Counted from the first letter of the stretch, positions 19,701 through 26,703 are shown. The stretch is 64,000 nucleotides of DNA from Paraburkholderia kururiensis JCM 10599 = LMG 19447 (GCF_003986935.1 NZ_RJZE01000008.1:186001-250000), one strand, 5' to 3'. Translations and numbers: made by a program. The notes: generated by a model from the letters alone, not told the origin.

Positions 19701-22700
19701 CGAACCTTGACTCATTGGTAACCGCTATCAAACCAAATTCGAGCCATATCGGCGTGATTAGCGTTTTGGTTCCCCAGCCCTTTCTGCCAGGCCAGCCCAT
19801 TGCGCCTTCCGCGCCGTCCGCTAGCGATCAGGCTAGCAATGCCGGGCTTTACCTCATTTATCTGAATCAATACCAGACCTATCTCACTCAGGTTGTCCAG
19901 TTTTGGCACGACCATTTATCAACGCCTACTGTCACGCCGCTTGTTCCGCCCGCCGTTCAACCGGATGCGGTGATCCAGACGTCCACCGTCAGTCCGCCGG
20001 CGGTGACCGACAACACGCCGTCGCCCACGGCGACAGCCAGCAACCCGTTGCCGCTCGCGGCCGCCTCGCTCGTCGGCGGAGCCAGTACGTCGTTTCGCGT
20101 GGTGTCGGGGGCCGACCAGGGAAGCGCTGACCCGCTCGCCGTACAGGCCGCATCGGTGTTCCGCAACGCGAGCGGCAGCGGCAACGTGACGCTCGACGGA
20201 CACACCGCTTACGTGGATACCAACGGTGTCGCCTTGCTGGCGCCCACCATGGTCCGGACGGGCACGGGGGCCATCGATATCGCGGCGGGAAACAGCTTTG
20301 TGCTGCAGGATGCCACCGCGCCCGGCGTCGTCTACACAGCAGGCGCACCGACCACTGCCGCGGGCGCGCCGACGGCGGGCAGCACGGCAAGCATTGTGAA
20401 AGGGAATACGTCCAACGGCATTCCCGATACGCTGGTGAGCCCGAGCGTCAATCCCGACTCCGCGGGCGATATCACCATTCACGCCCAGGGCGACATCACG
20501 GGTATCGAAAACGTCATCGACCAGGATGGCACGATATCGGGCCGCGTGGGGCAGAACATCAGCCAGTTCTGGTCGCCCTGGATGGAAACCGGCAATCCCG
20601 CCGGTCAAACATCGATCAACTTCGGTGCGTTCGATCAGGGCGTGATGAGTGTGGGCGGCAACGTCTCGGTCAGCGCGGGCGGAAACATCACGGACCTCGC
20701 GGTCTCGCTGCCCACCACGTGGTTTCTCACCCATGACGGCGCGGGCAACCCCGCCGTCAATACGGTGGGCGGCGGCAATCTGTTCGTTCATGCTGGCGGG
20801 AACATTCTCAGCGGGGACTACTTCGTTGCGAAGGGAACCGGTGCGATCACCGCGGGCGGCGGTATGGGTGCCGACGGTGTGAACTACACGACGTATAGCG
20901 TGAACAAAGCGGCCGTCGGATTAGACCCCATCGTTTCGTTCGGACCGGTCGGCACACTGCTGGCGGTGCAGGACGGCATCCTGAATGTCAGTGCGCGCCA
21001 AGGCGCGAATATCGGCGGCGTGCTGAATCCGTCATATGGCACGAGTAGCGGCGATCAGCAGGCCTACTCGTCCACGTCCGCCGTCAACGTCCAGTCCGTG
21101 ACAGGCGACGTCGATTTCGGAACGTTGGCGCCTGCACCGAGCGACAAGAGCCTCACGCTTATCCCGGCGATCAGCACCTTGCCCGCCAGCCTGAACCTCA
21201 CCGCGTTCACGGGCGGTATCGCGCTCGATTCCGCCGGCACGCTTTACCCCTCGGCAACGGGTCAATTGAACCTCGTCGCCAATCAGACGATCAGCTTCTC
21301 CAACGTAGCGGGTGGCGGCACGACTTTCGGCCTGTCGGATGCCGATCCATCGTCCATGCCGTCGCCCGTCAATCCCACGGCTACGCCCGACCTTCACGCG
21401 TCGAGCGCACTGCATGCCGGCGATTCGACGCCCGCACGCATCTACAGCCTGAACGGCAGCATCGTGAACGGCATCCTCGGCTCGACGGGGTTTTACGGCA
21501 ACCAGGTGACGGTGACGATCGACAAGCCGGCCCTGATCCAGGCTGGGCAGGACATCGTAGACCTCGCGTTTCAAGGGCAAAACCTGCGCGCGGCGGACGT
21601 GACCCGCATTGTTGCCGGGCGCGACATCTACGACACGCCGCTGCTTGCCAGTTCGACGGCTCTGGTTCCTGCCTTGCTGCTGGGCGGTCCCGGTACGTTC
21701 GACGTCGAAGCCGGACGCAACATCGGGCCGCTGACGAATCAGCAGCAGGCCTTCGTTGCCAGCGGACGGAACGACGGATTTATCGCGCCGCCAACCGGCA
21801 TCGAGGCGGTGGGCAATGCGTTGAATCCGAATTTGCCGCACGAAAGCGCCAACATTCAGGTGTTGTTTGGCGTAGGGCCGGGCGTCGACAGCGCCGGGTT
21901 CATCTCCGCCTATATCGATCCTTCGAAGACAGTGCCCGGCGTTCCCTCGACCACGCCGGCGCTGATCGCCTTCATGGAGCAATACGATGCGGGGCTCGCC
22001 GTGGACACGGGGCGCGCCCAGGACAAGGACGCCGCGAAGAAGGCCGTGGGCACGCTCACCGCCGCGCAGGCGTGGCAGCAGTTCCAGGAGCTGCCGCCCT
22101 ACGTGCAGCAGCTCTTTGCCGAGCAGGTATTGTTCAGCGTGCTGACCGACGTGGGGCAGGACTACAACAATCAGGCGAGCCCCTACTACCGGCAGTACGC
22201 GCGCGGCTACCAGGCCATCAATACGCTGTTCCCGTCGTCTTTGGGCTATACGGCGAACAATCTCGGCGGCGGCAGCAACGGCGCGAACAAGCTTGTCAGT
22301 ACCGGTAATCTTGATATCCGCAGCACGACCATCCAGACGCAGCAGGGCGGCACGATCTCGATTCTCGGGCCGGGCGGCCAGGCGCTGGTGGGCAGTACGT
22401 CGGCCCCGCCCGCCATCGTCAACGGCAACGGCCAGGTGGTGGCAGGGCCTGGCACGCAGGGCATCCTGACGCTCGAGCAAGGCGATATCGACATCTTCAC
22501 GGACCAGAGCGTGCTGCTGGCGCAAAGCCGGATCTTCACCGAGCAGGGCGGGGCGATGACCATCTGGAGTTCGAACGGCGACATCAACGCCGGCAAGGGC
22601 TCGAAGTCGGTGGCCGATACGCCTGCGCCGAACTACGTGTGCGACGTGAACCACTACTGCACGGTGGACGCACGCGGCGAGGTGAGCGGTGCAGGCATCG

Positions 22701-23179
22701 CGACGCTGCAGACCATTGCGGGCGCGCCGGCCAGCGACGCGACCCTGATCGCGCCGCGCGGCACAGTGGACGCAGGCGACGCCGGTATTCGCGTGTCGGG
22801 CAATCTCAACGTCGCGGCGCTGCACGTGGCGAATGCCGACAACATTCAGGTTCAGGGGCAGTCCGCCGGAATTCCCGTGGCTCAGACGGTGAACACCGGC
22901 GCACTGACGGCGGCGAGTTCCGCTGGGTCCGCCGCTAGCCAGATGGCCCAGGACATCGTGAAGAACAATGCCACTGGTGTCGGTCAGCGGCGCTGGAGCA
23001 TCTCCGTGCAGGTGGAAGGGTTCGGCGATGCCGGCGACGGCGACCCAAGGAAGCGCAAGTCCGCACAGGTGGGCTATGACCCCGCCAACGCCGTTTCCGT
23101 CATCGGATTCGGCGGGGTGGGTCAGGCGCAGAAGGCGGCTTTGAGCAAGGAAGAGCAGGAACGGTTAGGGAAGATTTGA
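10715..23179 (+). CDS. Giant filamentous-haemagglutinin-like surface adhesin (TpsA type)
   Basis: The frame encodes about 4154 aa. The ATG at 10715 has GGGGCA upstream; an in-frame GTG at 10697 adds six residues. A signal peptide ends near residue 45 (ALTLAAGVTAHAGA). A TPS secretion domain (~110-270, with TWQTMNVG and VINRNGVLFGAG) is followed by thousands of residues of Gly/Asn/Thr/Val-rich beta-helix repeats. The C-terminus resembles DUF3739 (GDAGIRVSGNLNVAALHV). A CX5C pair lies at residues 3976 and 3982. The only other cysteine I see is in the signal peptide. A lower-GC stretch occurs at about 19500-19920. The likely exporter is the TpsB at 44667. It probably mediates adhesion or biofilm cohesion at the cell surface. 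Confidence 0.9.
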   Translation: MAARAHTRQQLLHPPVALRSKLRPLCHAIALTLAAGVTAHAGAAGIVNLGQATRTAAGGAGGGGGAGIANLGVSPQQALQASQPSILNLGHAAQAIASQIAAQQSAAAAAAATASNVPNGLVAGGLQVAPGVSQTDTTNAQLWYNANLPTQSVDGSGHVTVDIKQTGQNAVLTWQTMNVGRQTTLNFDQSTGTQTNGANNWAVLNRIDDPTGRPSQILGNITAQGSVYVINRNGVLFGAGSQVNVHSLVASSLDLLNTDNHLLQTPADVAASNRLFLGMIAGTAGGLANPETNNSTTPPNPDVPNEILGLGNQATVSASNPYSLPGSVTIEPGASITTHTNGTASDGGFVLIAAPNVNNGGSITATAGQVVLAAGVGVSLRPNAVNPQVLQPELSGKLVTAGGADVTPAGTLTNSGLIQAARGNVDLLGSSVAQNGVVGVTTSVNSPGTITISTVDEYSSNSPLGQSFTTNGKPVTFSANGGAGDTHRAGLLTFGPDSVTTVLTDKDGQTVTSSPGTTFTAGNITMTAGSVWFQGGSLIEAPGSTVSVAALTPKAALNATPPGDTAVPGRIYLDNGATIDVSGLANVELPISATLVTVPRVGLNELADSPLLRNSILFGMQNVVVDSTLSGTRSDGVQWVGSPILNLSGYVSLIPRTVDQLLTNGGTIMLSGNEVMTAAGSSMNLNGGYVHYLGGRVNTTLLEDASGAIVPIGQASPYDTFVGVAGAFTESHPRWQVTKTWYNPLQTGGLIEPDFIVGGNAGTLDLYATQSLVLDGAISAQAFAGSKQVQGNSQPTGGTFNLGSDPAASSTFSAAGNLAGLTLGASTSTTGESGLVILQDTAPQLDTLSSAFSIDTPLDATALGGLSATDPDNVLATRVVPVSTLNAGGFATLNVTEDKTAGSGFVVTAGTQLNLQPGGSVKFSGTSNGSTVVAGSITVPAGTISISNGGNITVGPNAVLSTAGQWVNNDVQTAAGTTPGDSQFINGGTVSLSAMGSIDLQPGSVIDVSSGGELQANGQLLMSNGVPVGKGGSVSLLTYVAQPGFPAQLPTDDRLTMDGSIRSFGFAGGGTLTLQAPGFQIGGDPASAPAWSVVLPTDFFAQQGFGSYVLNAMFDAGVAQGATVNVTQQNLIPDVPALQRTASGADLSSGGLTTVGTLDAYHRQPTNFVMTGGGYLAWQGNSSLGTTQAVPNYPGVTGGVSVGQGASIVGDAGASIGLGSPAQVTVLGSIVAPGGAITLSADTALTSSYTLPGQYTGSGGFTSPGKSVWLGPDAVLDVSGVALTNPLAAPVKSGLTTITPHTGKVLPGGSVTIADDSGYVVAQAGSLVNVSGAATNFDQAQPGGGYASQPVWSDAGSITLAASSGLYFDGTFKAQPGASQAEGGTLSIVPEVNAALGSVEVGGASVALPGATALVVQQSGTLVPAGLAPGQAFTQPLNGVLEFSADRLTGSGISTLVLGSSTAQLAVPIVFTGPVDLNLGKAVIVNAGQLVALGSQQVQTLLGTAAPAPSRGNLHPTNTVLSSLLPDGISTTSTGTAVTIEAPYVALVGPFIGASWSNAVLAPTVKPLADGTLNVNASFIDLENQVQLNNFAQATFTSHGDIRLGSTNGGITQGQGLLAGELFTPGNLTFRAADVYPATGTPFILDATGPTVGGRPTPTTIAFQSNGASDTPLSAGGTLLVDATNIVQGGTVRAPSGTIVFGVGDATAAATKSQFNNLPIVATDSVTFAGGSVTSVSNGGAVIPYGTTVDGVEWQFNPTAGTTLADLTAPPQKFIGANGSSVALNPGATIDLSGGGNLQAEEWVPGTGGTRDVLSQYNVSYANGATGTAVPVNVGATNVYAIVPGTQSPVAAYDPVFAQTVQPFTSAKGTVGSTTSTLGIGQAGMNGSVGQAVYLSGVPGLAAGYYTLLPGKYATLPGAYRITVSANAGNIAPGSSKVLPDGTVVTAGYFADALTGSRSATPTVFDVQSGSVWQQYSQYTLTGANSFFPALAATKGNVTPPLPVDGGQLVLAATKALTLGATLNTAAGDGGAPAEIDIASQDIQITGNGGAALPGYLQIGADALDSLNAGSLLIGGTRTATTSGVTINPIANSVVLSNNTGNALSGPEILLVTKTGSATTDPDAVNGLQIDAGAAISATGNYPAAKDQPITIAGDGALLRVSNGAMTTVNRTGATGTGLLTVGAGATLTGGQALTLDSSGDLKVDPAAVLSARAITVDGSAITFTNDSSAAAASLPGFVLNPAGVAQLANAQQVILRSAGAINFVGDVNATFGNSVDLSAGNFLNSGGNVTLNAQQIAFTNETGAPQGTAATGSGTLTVNAKEIDFGAGNKTASGFGSVSMTATGGIVGQNSGTFDFGALPVTLNAPVFLADTGSASTLKTSGGLTLNSAAGTALNRTSLGGAWSFIGGTVNDNGATIAAPAGNVGMEATSGDLTIGSGATIRSAGVAMPFFDVTEYAPAGAITLTSDTGTIYVQPGATLDFSAPAGGGAAGSLSLSAPQQVVNLNGTLKGSAAAGFAGGSFSLDTGGAANLDSLATTLASSGVNQSIAIRTKSGNLTLSQGNALTAQTVSLTADGGSGGLDANNGNVAILGTINASGTAGGEIDLYGKGNVDIEGSLLARGSSATQRGGTVKVGVAGVPDTANGVVQADPSYGYELMSKTASGKITVGSNALIDVSGGTAGGLSGGTVSFRAPVLDDGSVNVTIAPGQNGSTIVGARAVTLEGYAVWSTTDPSTGAQHFDGIIDPAGWYDSQGNLVSGTFTDKSGNTVLAYTAGSMTADQLTPYLTNDFFTPGSGAVNTNHETFYGYNNGSSGNGAGTLMNFVNNGLTSVANQFAGTDVANFHVVPGIELDNPSAAINGGNISVLTNWNLGAGTSQTNLAYRFQGQAPVITLRAENNVKVKASLTDGFFQIANPLGGGGSIPVPPLSTLTEALSVYNTPQGAYGYTLSYYGANGSGPNRNLVSAPGQPTGGTTEQIEEYYALYTAYANYLDQVDTNLDSLVTAIKPNSSHIGVISVLVPQPFLPGQPIAPSAPSASDQASNAGLYLIYLNQYQTYLTQVVQFWHDHLSTPTVTPLVPPAVQPDAVIQTSTVSPPAVTDNTPSPTATASNPLPLAAASLVGGASTSFRVVSGADQGSADPLAVQAASVFRNASGSGNVTLDGHTAYVDTNGVALLAPTMVRTGTGAIDIAAGNSFVLQDATAPGVVYTAGAPTTAAGAPTAGSTASIVKGNTSNGIPDTLVSPSVNPDSAGDITIHAQGDITGIENVIDQDGTISGRVGQNISQFWSPWMETGNPAGQTSINFGAFDQGVMSVGGNVSVSAGGNITDLAVSLPTTWFLTHDGAGNPAVNTVGGGNLFVHAGGNILSGDYFVAKGTGAITAGGGMGADGVNYTTYSVNKAAVGLDPIVSFGPVGTLLAVQDGILNVSARQGANIGGVLNPSYGTSSGDQQAYSSTSAVNVQSVTGDVDFGTLAPAPSDKSLTLIPAISTLPASLNLTAFTGGIALDSAGTLYPSATGQLNLVANQTISFSNVAGGGTTFGLSDADPSSMPSPVNPTATPDLHASSALHAGDSTPARIYSLNGSIVNGILGSTGFYGNQVTVTIDKPALIQAGQDIVDLAFQGQNLRAADVTRIVAGRDIYDTPLLASSTALVPALLLGGPGTFDVEAGRNIGPLTNQQQAFVASGRNDGFIAPPTGIEAVGNALNPNLPHESANIQVLFGVGPGVDSAGFISAYIDPSKTVPGVPSTTPALIAFMEQYDAGLAVDTGRAQDKDAAKKAVGTLTAAQAWQQFQELPPYVQQLFAEQVLFSVLTDVGQDYNNQASPYYRQYARGYQAINTLFPSSLGYTANNLGGGSNGANKLVSTGNLDIRSTTIQTQQGGTISILGPGGQALVGSTSAPPAIVNGNGQVVAGPGTQGILTLEQGDIDIFTDQSVLLAQSRIFTEQGGAMTIWSSNGDINAGKGSKSVADTPAPNYVCDVNHYCTVDARGEVSGAGIATLQTIAGAPASDATLIAPRGTVDAGDAGIRVSGNLNVAALHVANADNIQVQGQSAGIPVAQTVNTGALTAASSAGSAASQMAQDIVKNNATGVGQRRWSISVQVEGFGDAGDGDPRKRKSAQVGYDPANAVSVIGFGGVGQAQKAALSKEEQERLGKI

Positions 23180-23246
23180 GTCGCCAGGGTTGTCGTGGTC
23201 CGCATGGAGCATGCGGCGGACCCGATGACGGGCCGTGGCAGAAGAG

Positions 23247-23273
23247 GAACGGCCCTGCTATGCAGGGCCGTTC
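23247..23273. terminator. Hairpin between the adhesin gene and DING-like gene 1
   Basis: Perfect 11-bp stem GAACGGCCCTG / CAGGGCCGTTC with loop CTATG, placed between two convergent genes. No T-run follows on either strand, so bidirectional termination is plausible but not certain. The core GGCCCTG stem is nearly identical to that at 24714. Confidence 0.55.
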
Positions 23274-23306
23274 GCCATTGGGGCATCGATCTGGCGGATG
23301 GTGCGA

Positions 23307-24626
23307 TCAGCGTCCTGTCACCGAGCCCGAGCAGACCGTCGTGTTGCCGATGTTGAGGTTGAATGCGCTGGCGTTGGAGAGGAAGTCGCTGTTGATCGCC
23401 GTCAGGTAGGTCGAGGGCACCGAATCGAAGCCGTTGCCGCGAAGCGTCGGCGCGTTGCTGGTCGAATAGTGCTCCGTCAGGAAGTCGACAATCGCGGTAG
23501 CGGGAGACGGGCTGTTGGAATTCCGATTGGCATAGCACTGGCTGACGATGATCTGGATCGTGCCGGCGATGGGATAGCCGGTTGACGGGTTGCGGGCGGC
23601 CGGCACCCAGTTGGACGGGTTCCGGGCGATCAGTCTGGTGCCGGGCGCGGAGGCGGAGCCCATCGCCGTGGTCGCGTTCTGGTACGTCGGGACGAAGTCC
23701 GTGCCCGTGAAGTCGTTGCGCAGGCTGGCAACCGGGAGATTGTTTGCCTTGGCTGGCGCGCTGGACGGCGCGAGGAACGTGTTGGTGTAGTCCGGGCTCA
23801 GATAGCCGACGCCAGCGCCGGAGAGCGCAAGCAGAGAAACGGCAACGCCACTGCTGCCTGATGCCGGCGCGAAGTTCGACGGCACGCCGGCAATGAATTC
23901 GCCCGCGAAGTTTTGCGACTCGGTAAACGTGATGTTCGAGTTGGGCGCGACCGTCACGCCGTTGCGCACGAACGGCGTCGTGTGGCAGACCTGCGCGAGG
24001 TGAGCGGTCAAAAGGTCGGTTGCATCGCCGTCTCCAGCGGTATAGATCACCGTGATCGGCTTGCTGCCAGCCGAATAGACCGAGCCGTTGTCTGGGTTGA
24101 TGACCTGGTTCCAGTTGGTGAGCCTGCCCGAGAAGATGCCGCACAGGTCGTCGTCGTTGAGCGCAACGGTGGGCGTCGCGCTGTTCGGCAGCGCGGGCCC
24201 TGTGCCGGCCGGAGCGTTCACGAGGGCAATCGTGACGGGTGTGACGAGGTATGGGATCTGGATCAGCGGACCGTTCGTGATGCCTAGCCCACCCGTCGAC
24301 GTGTAGGCCGAAATCTGTGCCGGCGAGAGCGGCGCGTCGCTGATCGCGAAATCGACCGTGCCCATCACCGTGGTGGTACCGGAGTCGAATTGCGACGGGT
24401 CGTTGTTCAGGAACGCCGCTTCGCCTCTGGCTGAACCGACCGCGTAGTAAGAAATCGTGCCGTTTACCGCAGGCGAAGCAGAGACTTCGGTGCCGATCAG
24501 CGGAGCGACCATTGACGAGCCACCGCCGAGCAGCGATGGAGCAGCCTGCGCCATCGCAACCGGAGTACCAAGGATTGACATGGCAAGCGTGATGGCCTGA
24601 CAGACCTTGCGTTCGTTGAGTTTCAT
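23307..24626 (-). CDS. DING/PstS-like secreted substrate-binding protein, divergent copy
   Basis: The 439-aa protein has a signal peptide (cleavage near VAMAQA, residue 27). The DING-family hallmarks are LLGGGSS at the mature N-terminus, VDFAISDAPLS, LCGIFSGRLTNW, GYLSPDY, a SQCYAN segment and C-terminal NIGNTTVC. AGGAA precedes the ATG at 24626. DING proteins are high-affinity periplasmic or secreted phosphate binders; in Pseudomonas some leave the cell by the Hxc T2SS. This copy has changed the expected phosphate-contact positions: GSARG at 64-68 and T196/GDAT at 200-203, where its neighbour keeps GSGKG, R196 and SGTT. It may bind another ligand or nothing. Confidence 0.88.
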   Translation of the reverse strand: MKLNERKVCQAITLAMSILGTPVAMAQAAPSLLGGGSSMVAPLIGTEVSASPAVNGTISYYAVGSARGEAAFLNNDPSQFDSGTTTVMGTVDFAISDAPLSPAQISAYTSTGGLGITNGPLIQIPYLVTPVTIALVNAPAGTGPALPNSATPTVALNDDDLCGIFSGRLTNWNQVINPDNGSVYSAGSKPITVIYTAGDGDATDLLTAHLAQVCHTTPFVRNGVTVAPNSNITFTESQNFAGEFIAGVPSNFAPASGSSGVAVSLLALSGAGVGYLSPDYTNTFLAPSSAPAKANNLPVASLRNDFTGTDFVPTYQNATTAMGSASAPGTRLIARNPSNWVPAARNPSTGYPIAGTIQIIVSQCYANRNSNSPSPATAIVDFLTEHYSTSNAPTLRGNGFDSVPSTYLTAINSDFLSNASAFNLNIGNTTVCSGSVTGR

Positions 24627-24713
24627 GGGAATTCCTATACGGGCTTGACCACACCCGCGTATGGCGTGCGGAATTCGCCGCGCGTGCTGCGAATCCGGGC
24701 GGATAAAAACAGA

Positions 24714-24736
24714 ACGGCCCTGCTACGCAGGGCCGT
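24714..24736 (-). terminator. Rho-independent terminator of DING-like gene 2
   Basis: Stem ACGGCCCTG / CAGGGCCGT with loop CTACG, followed on the minus strand by TTTTTATCC. It lies 34 nt past the stop of the upstream gene and 87 nt before the start of gene 1, so gene 1 needs read-through or its own promoter. Confidence 0.75.
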
Positions 24737-24770
24737 GAAATGCAAAGCTGTGATCAAACGGATGGCGCGA

Positions 24771-26090
24771 TTAGCGACCCGTCACCGACCCCGAGCAGGT
24801 CGTCGTGTTGCCGATGTTCAGGTTCCACGTGCTCGCGTTGGACAGGAAGTCGTTGTTGATTGCCGTCAGGTAGTTCGAGGGCACCGAGTCGAAGCCGTTG
24901 CCGTGAAGCGTCGCCGCGTTGCTGCTCGAATAGTGCTGCGTCAGGAAGTCGACGACCGCGGCAGCAGGCGCCGGGCTGTTCGACTTCGGATTGGCATAGC
25001 ACTGGCTGACGATGATCTGGCTCGTGCCGGCGATGGGATAGCCCGCCGTCGGGTTGCTGGCAGCCGGAACCCATTGCGTCGGATCCTTGGCGCCCGCTTG
25101 CTTGGCCGGCGGAGCGACCGTGCCGATCGCCGTCGTCGCGTTCTGGTACGTCGGAACGATGTCCGTGCCCGTGAAGTCGTTGCGCAGGCTGGCGACCGAC
25201 AGATTGTTCGTCTTGGCTGGCGAGCTGGACGGTGCCAGGAACGTGTTGGTGTAGTCGGGGCTCAGGTAGCCGACGCCGGCGCCGGAGAGCGCGAGCAGCG
25301 CGGCTGCAACGCCGCCGCTGCCCGTTGCCGAGCGGAAGTTCGACGGCACGCCGCCGGTGAATTCACCCGCGAAGTTCTGCGACTCGGTGAACGTGATGTT
25401 CGAGTTGGCTGCAACCGTCACGCCATTACGCACGAACGACGTCGTATGGCAGACCTTGGCGAGGTGGGCCGTCGTCAGATCGGTCGTGCCGCTGTTGTCA
25501 GCGCGATAGATCACCGTGATCGGCTTGCTGCTGCTCGAGTAGGCCGAGCTGTTGTCCGGATTGATGACCTGGTTCCAGTCGGTCAGCTTGCCGGAGAAGA
25601 TGCCGCACAGGTCGTCGTCGTTGAGGGCAACGGTGGGCGTCGCGCTGTTCGGCAGAGCCGGGCCCGTGCCGGTCGGCGCGTTCACGAGGGGAATCGCGAT
25701 CGGCGTGACGATGTAGGGAATCTGGATCAGCGGGCCGTTCGTGACGCCGAGGCCGCCCGTCGAGGTGTAAGCCGAGACTTGGGCCGACGACAGCGGCGCG
25801 TCGCTGTTCGCGAAGTCAACCGTGCCCGTCACCGTGACGGTACCGGAGTTGAATTGCGAGGGGTCGTTGTTCAGGAAGGCCGTTTGACCTTTGCCCGAGC
25901 CAACGGAGTAGTACGAAATTGTGCCGTCCGCAGCAGGGAACGCCGAGATTTCGGTGCCGATGGTCGGCGCGACGAGCGACGAGCCGCCGCCGATCAGCGA
26001 CGGAGCCGTTTGGGCCATGGCGACCGAGGCGCCAAGGGCGGAAATGACGAGGGTGATAGCCTGGCAGATCTTGCGCTTGCTGGATTTCAT
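24771..26090 (-). CDS. DING/PstS-like secreted phosphate-binding protein
   Basis: At 439 aa it is the same length as its downstream copy. It has a signal peptide ending at AMAQ-T (residue 27) and mature start SLIGGGSS. The phosphate-site segments are intact: GSGKG (64-68), S96-D97, R196 and SGTT (200-203). C-terminal NIGNTTTC matches DING proteins. The ATG at 26090 has AAGGAAA seven bases upstream; a longer frame to 26321 is not needed. Its position beside the T2SS secretin, and the Hxc/LapA/DING precedent in Pseudomonas aeruginosa, suggest T2SS export, though a periplasmic PstS-like role is the alternative. No PstCAB genes are nearby. Confidence 0.9.
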   Translation of the reverse strand: MKSSKRKICQAITLVISALGASVAMAQTAPSLIGGGSSLVAPTIGTEISAFPAADGTISYYSVGSGKGQTAFLNNDPSQFNSGTVTVTGTVDFANSDAPLSSAQVSAYTSTGGLGVTNGPLIQIPYIVTPIAIPLVNAPTGTGPALPNSATPTVALNDDDLCGIFSGKLTDWNQVINPDNSSAYSSSSKPITVIYRADNSGTTDLTTAHLAKVCHTTSFVRNGVTVAANSNITFTESQNFAGEFTGGVPSNFRSATGSGGVAAALLALSGAGVGYLSPDYTNTFLAPSSSPAKTNNLSVASLRNDFTGTDIVPTYQNATTAIGTVAPPAKQAGAKDPTQWVPAASNPTAGYPIAGTSQIIVSQCYANPKSNSPAPAAAVVDFLTQHYSSSNAATLHGNGFDSVPSNYLTAINNDFLSNASTWNLNIGNTTTCSGSVTGR

Positions 26091-26243
26091 GAGATTTCCT
26101 TGAACGAAGATAAAGGGAATGCCTGTTGCCTGATGACGAGACGAGTACCGCTTGATTGCCACATTGCGGCGACCGGTATCCGGTGTGAACCGCCGAATTA
26201 CTCTAGGTGAAATCTGGAAAGAATTTGTGAAACTTTTATAGCG

Positions 26244-26259
26244 AATGGTACGGACCATT
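26244..26259 (-). promoter_or_regulatory. Perfect-arm copy of the shared palindrome upstream of the DING genes
   Basis: AATGGTACGGACCATT has identical 6-bp arms (AATGGT/ACCATT) around ACGG. On the minus strand it reads AATGGTCCGTACCATT and abuts CGCTATAAAAG, so the protein that binds it would sit on or next to a core promoter for the DING genes, whose ATG is 154 nt away. Confidence 0.6.
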
Positions 26260-26453
26260 TTTGAAAATGGGCTGTCACCCATATGGGATCTGGCAAGAGC
26301 GATTGAGCGCCGCCGCAGCAAGCGGAAAACAAGCCGAAGACAGGCAACAAAAACCCGAGAAAGAAAACCCGCAATCGCCCGAGCAGCAAGCGAGGCGTAC
26401 CCGTGCCCGCAACGGCAAAGCCCCTACCGCCCTTCCACGTCAATTTGATGGCA

Positions 26454-26469
26454 GATGCTACGGACCATT
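26454..26469 (-). promoter_or_regulatory. Copy of the shared palindrome identical to the gspI site
   Basis: Read on the minus strand, GAAATGGTCCGTAGCATC (26471 to 26454) is identical over 18 nt to the site upstream of gspI at 2173-2190. No TTAGTCT box follows on the minus strand, so it may be an accessory site for either flanking promoter. Confidence 0.58.
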
Positions 26470-26653
26470 TCTGTCACGTCTTGAAAAGCCTCGCCGTTCC
26501 ACGATTCGCCATTTATAAAAAAGCGAATTTCGGCGCAAAAAATTAAACCACGCAATGCGGCCTGAATATAAAACGTCGAAACGTCTATATGACAGAAGCG
26601 AAAATCGAATCCGCCGAAAACGATTTAATGAAATCCACTCAACCCCCGCAAAA

Positions 26654-26703
26654 AATGTTGCCCACCATTCGTCATAATTCTGATCCACTTCGCTGCTTAG
26701 TCT
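26654..26703 (+). promoter_or_regulatory. Degenerate palindrome plus TTAGTCT box upstream of gspD
   Basis: AATGTTGCCCACCATT (12 of 16 positions match the consensus) at 26654-26669 is followed by CGTCATA and by TTAGTCT at 26697-26703. The total span is 50 nt, exactly as upstream of the first TPR-glycosyltransferase. The gspD ATG at 26849 is 145 nt on; an alternative ATG at 26726 would be 22 nt on. Confidence 0.52.

Noticed and set aside
26195..26235. Possible Pho box (GTTTCACAAAT) upstream of DING-like gene 2
   Set aside because: Only one 11-bp half matches the Pho consensus reasonably (8 of 11); the second half does not.
26198..26443. 81-codon minus frame with a hydrophobic stretch upstream of the DING genes
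   Set aside because: Starts with TTG and no ribosome site, and contains the regulatory palindrome; treated as chance.
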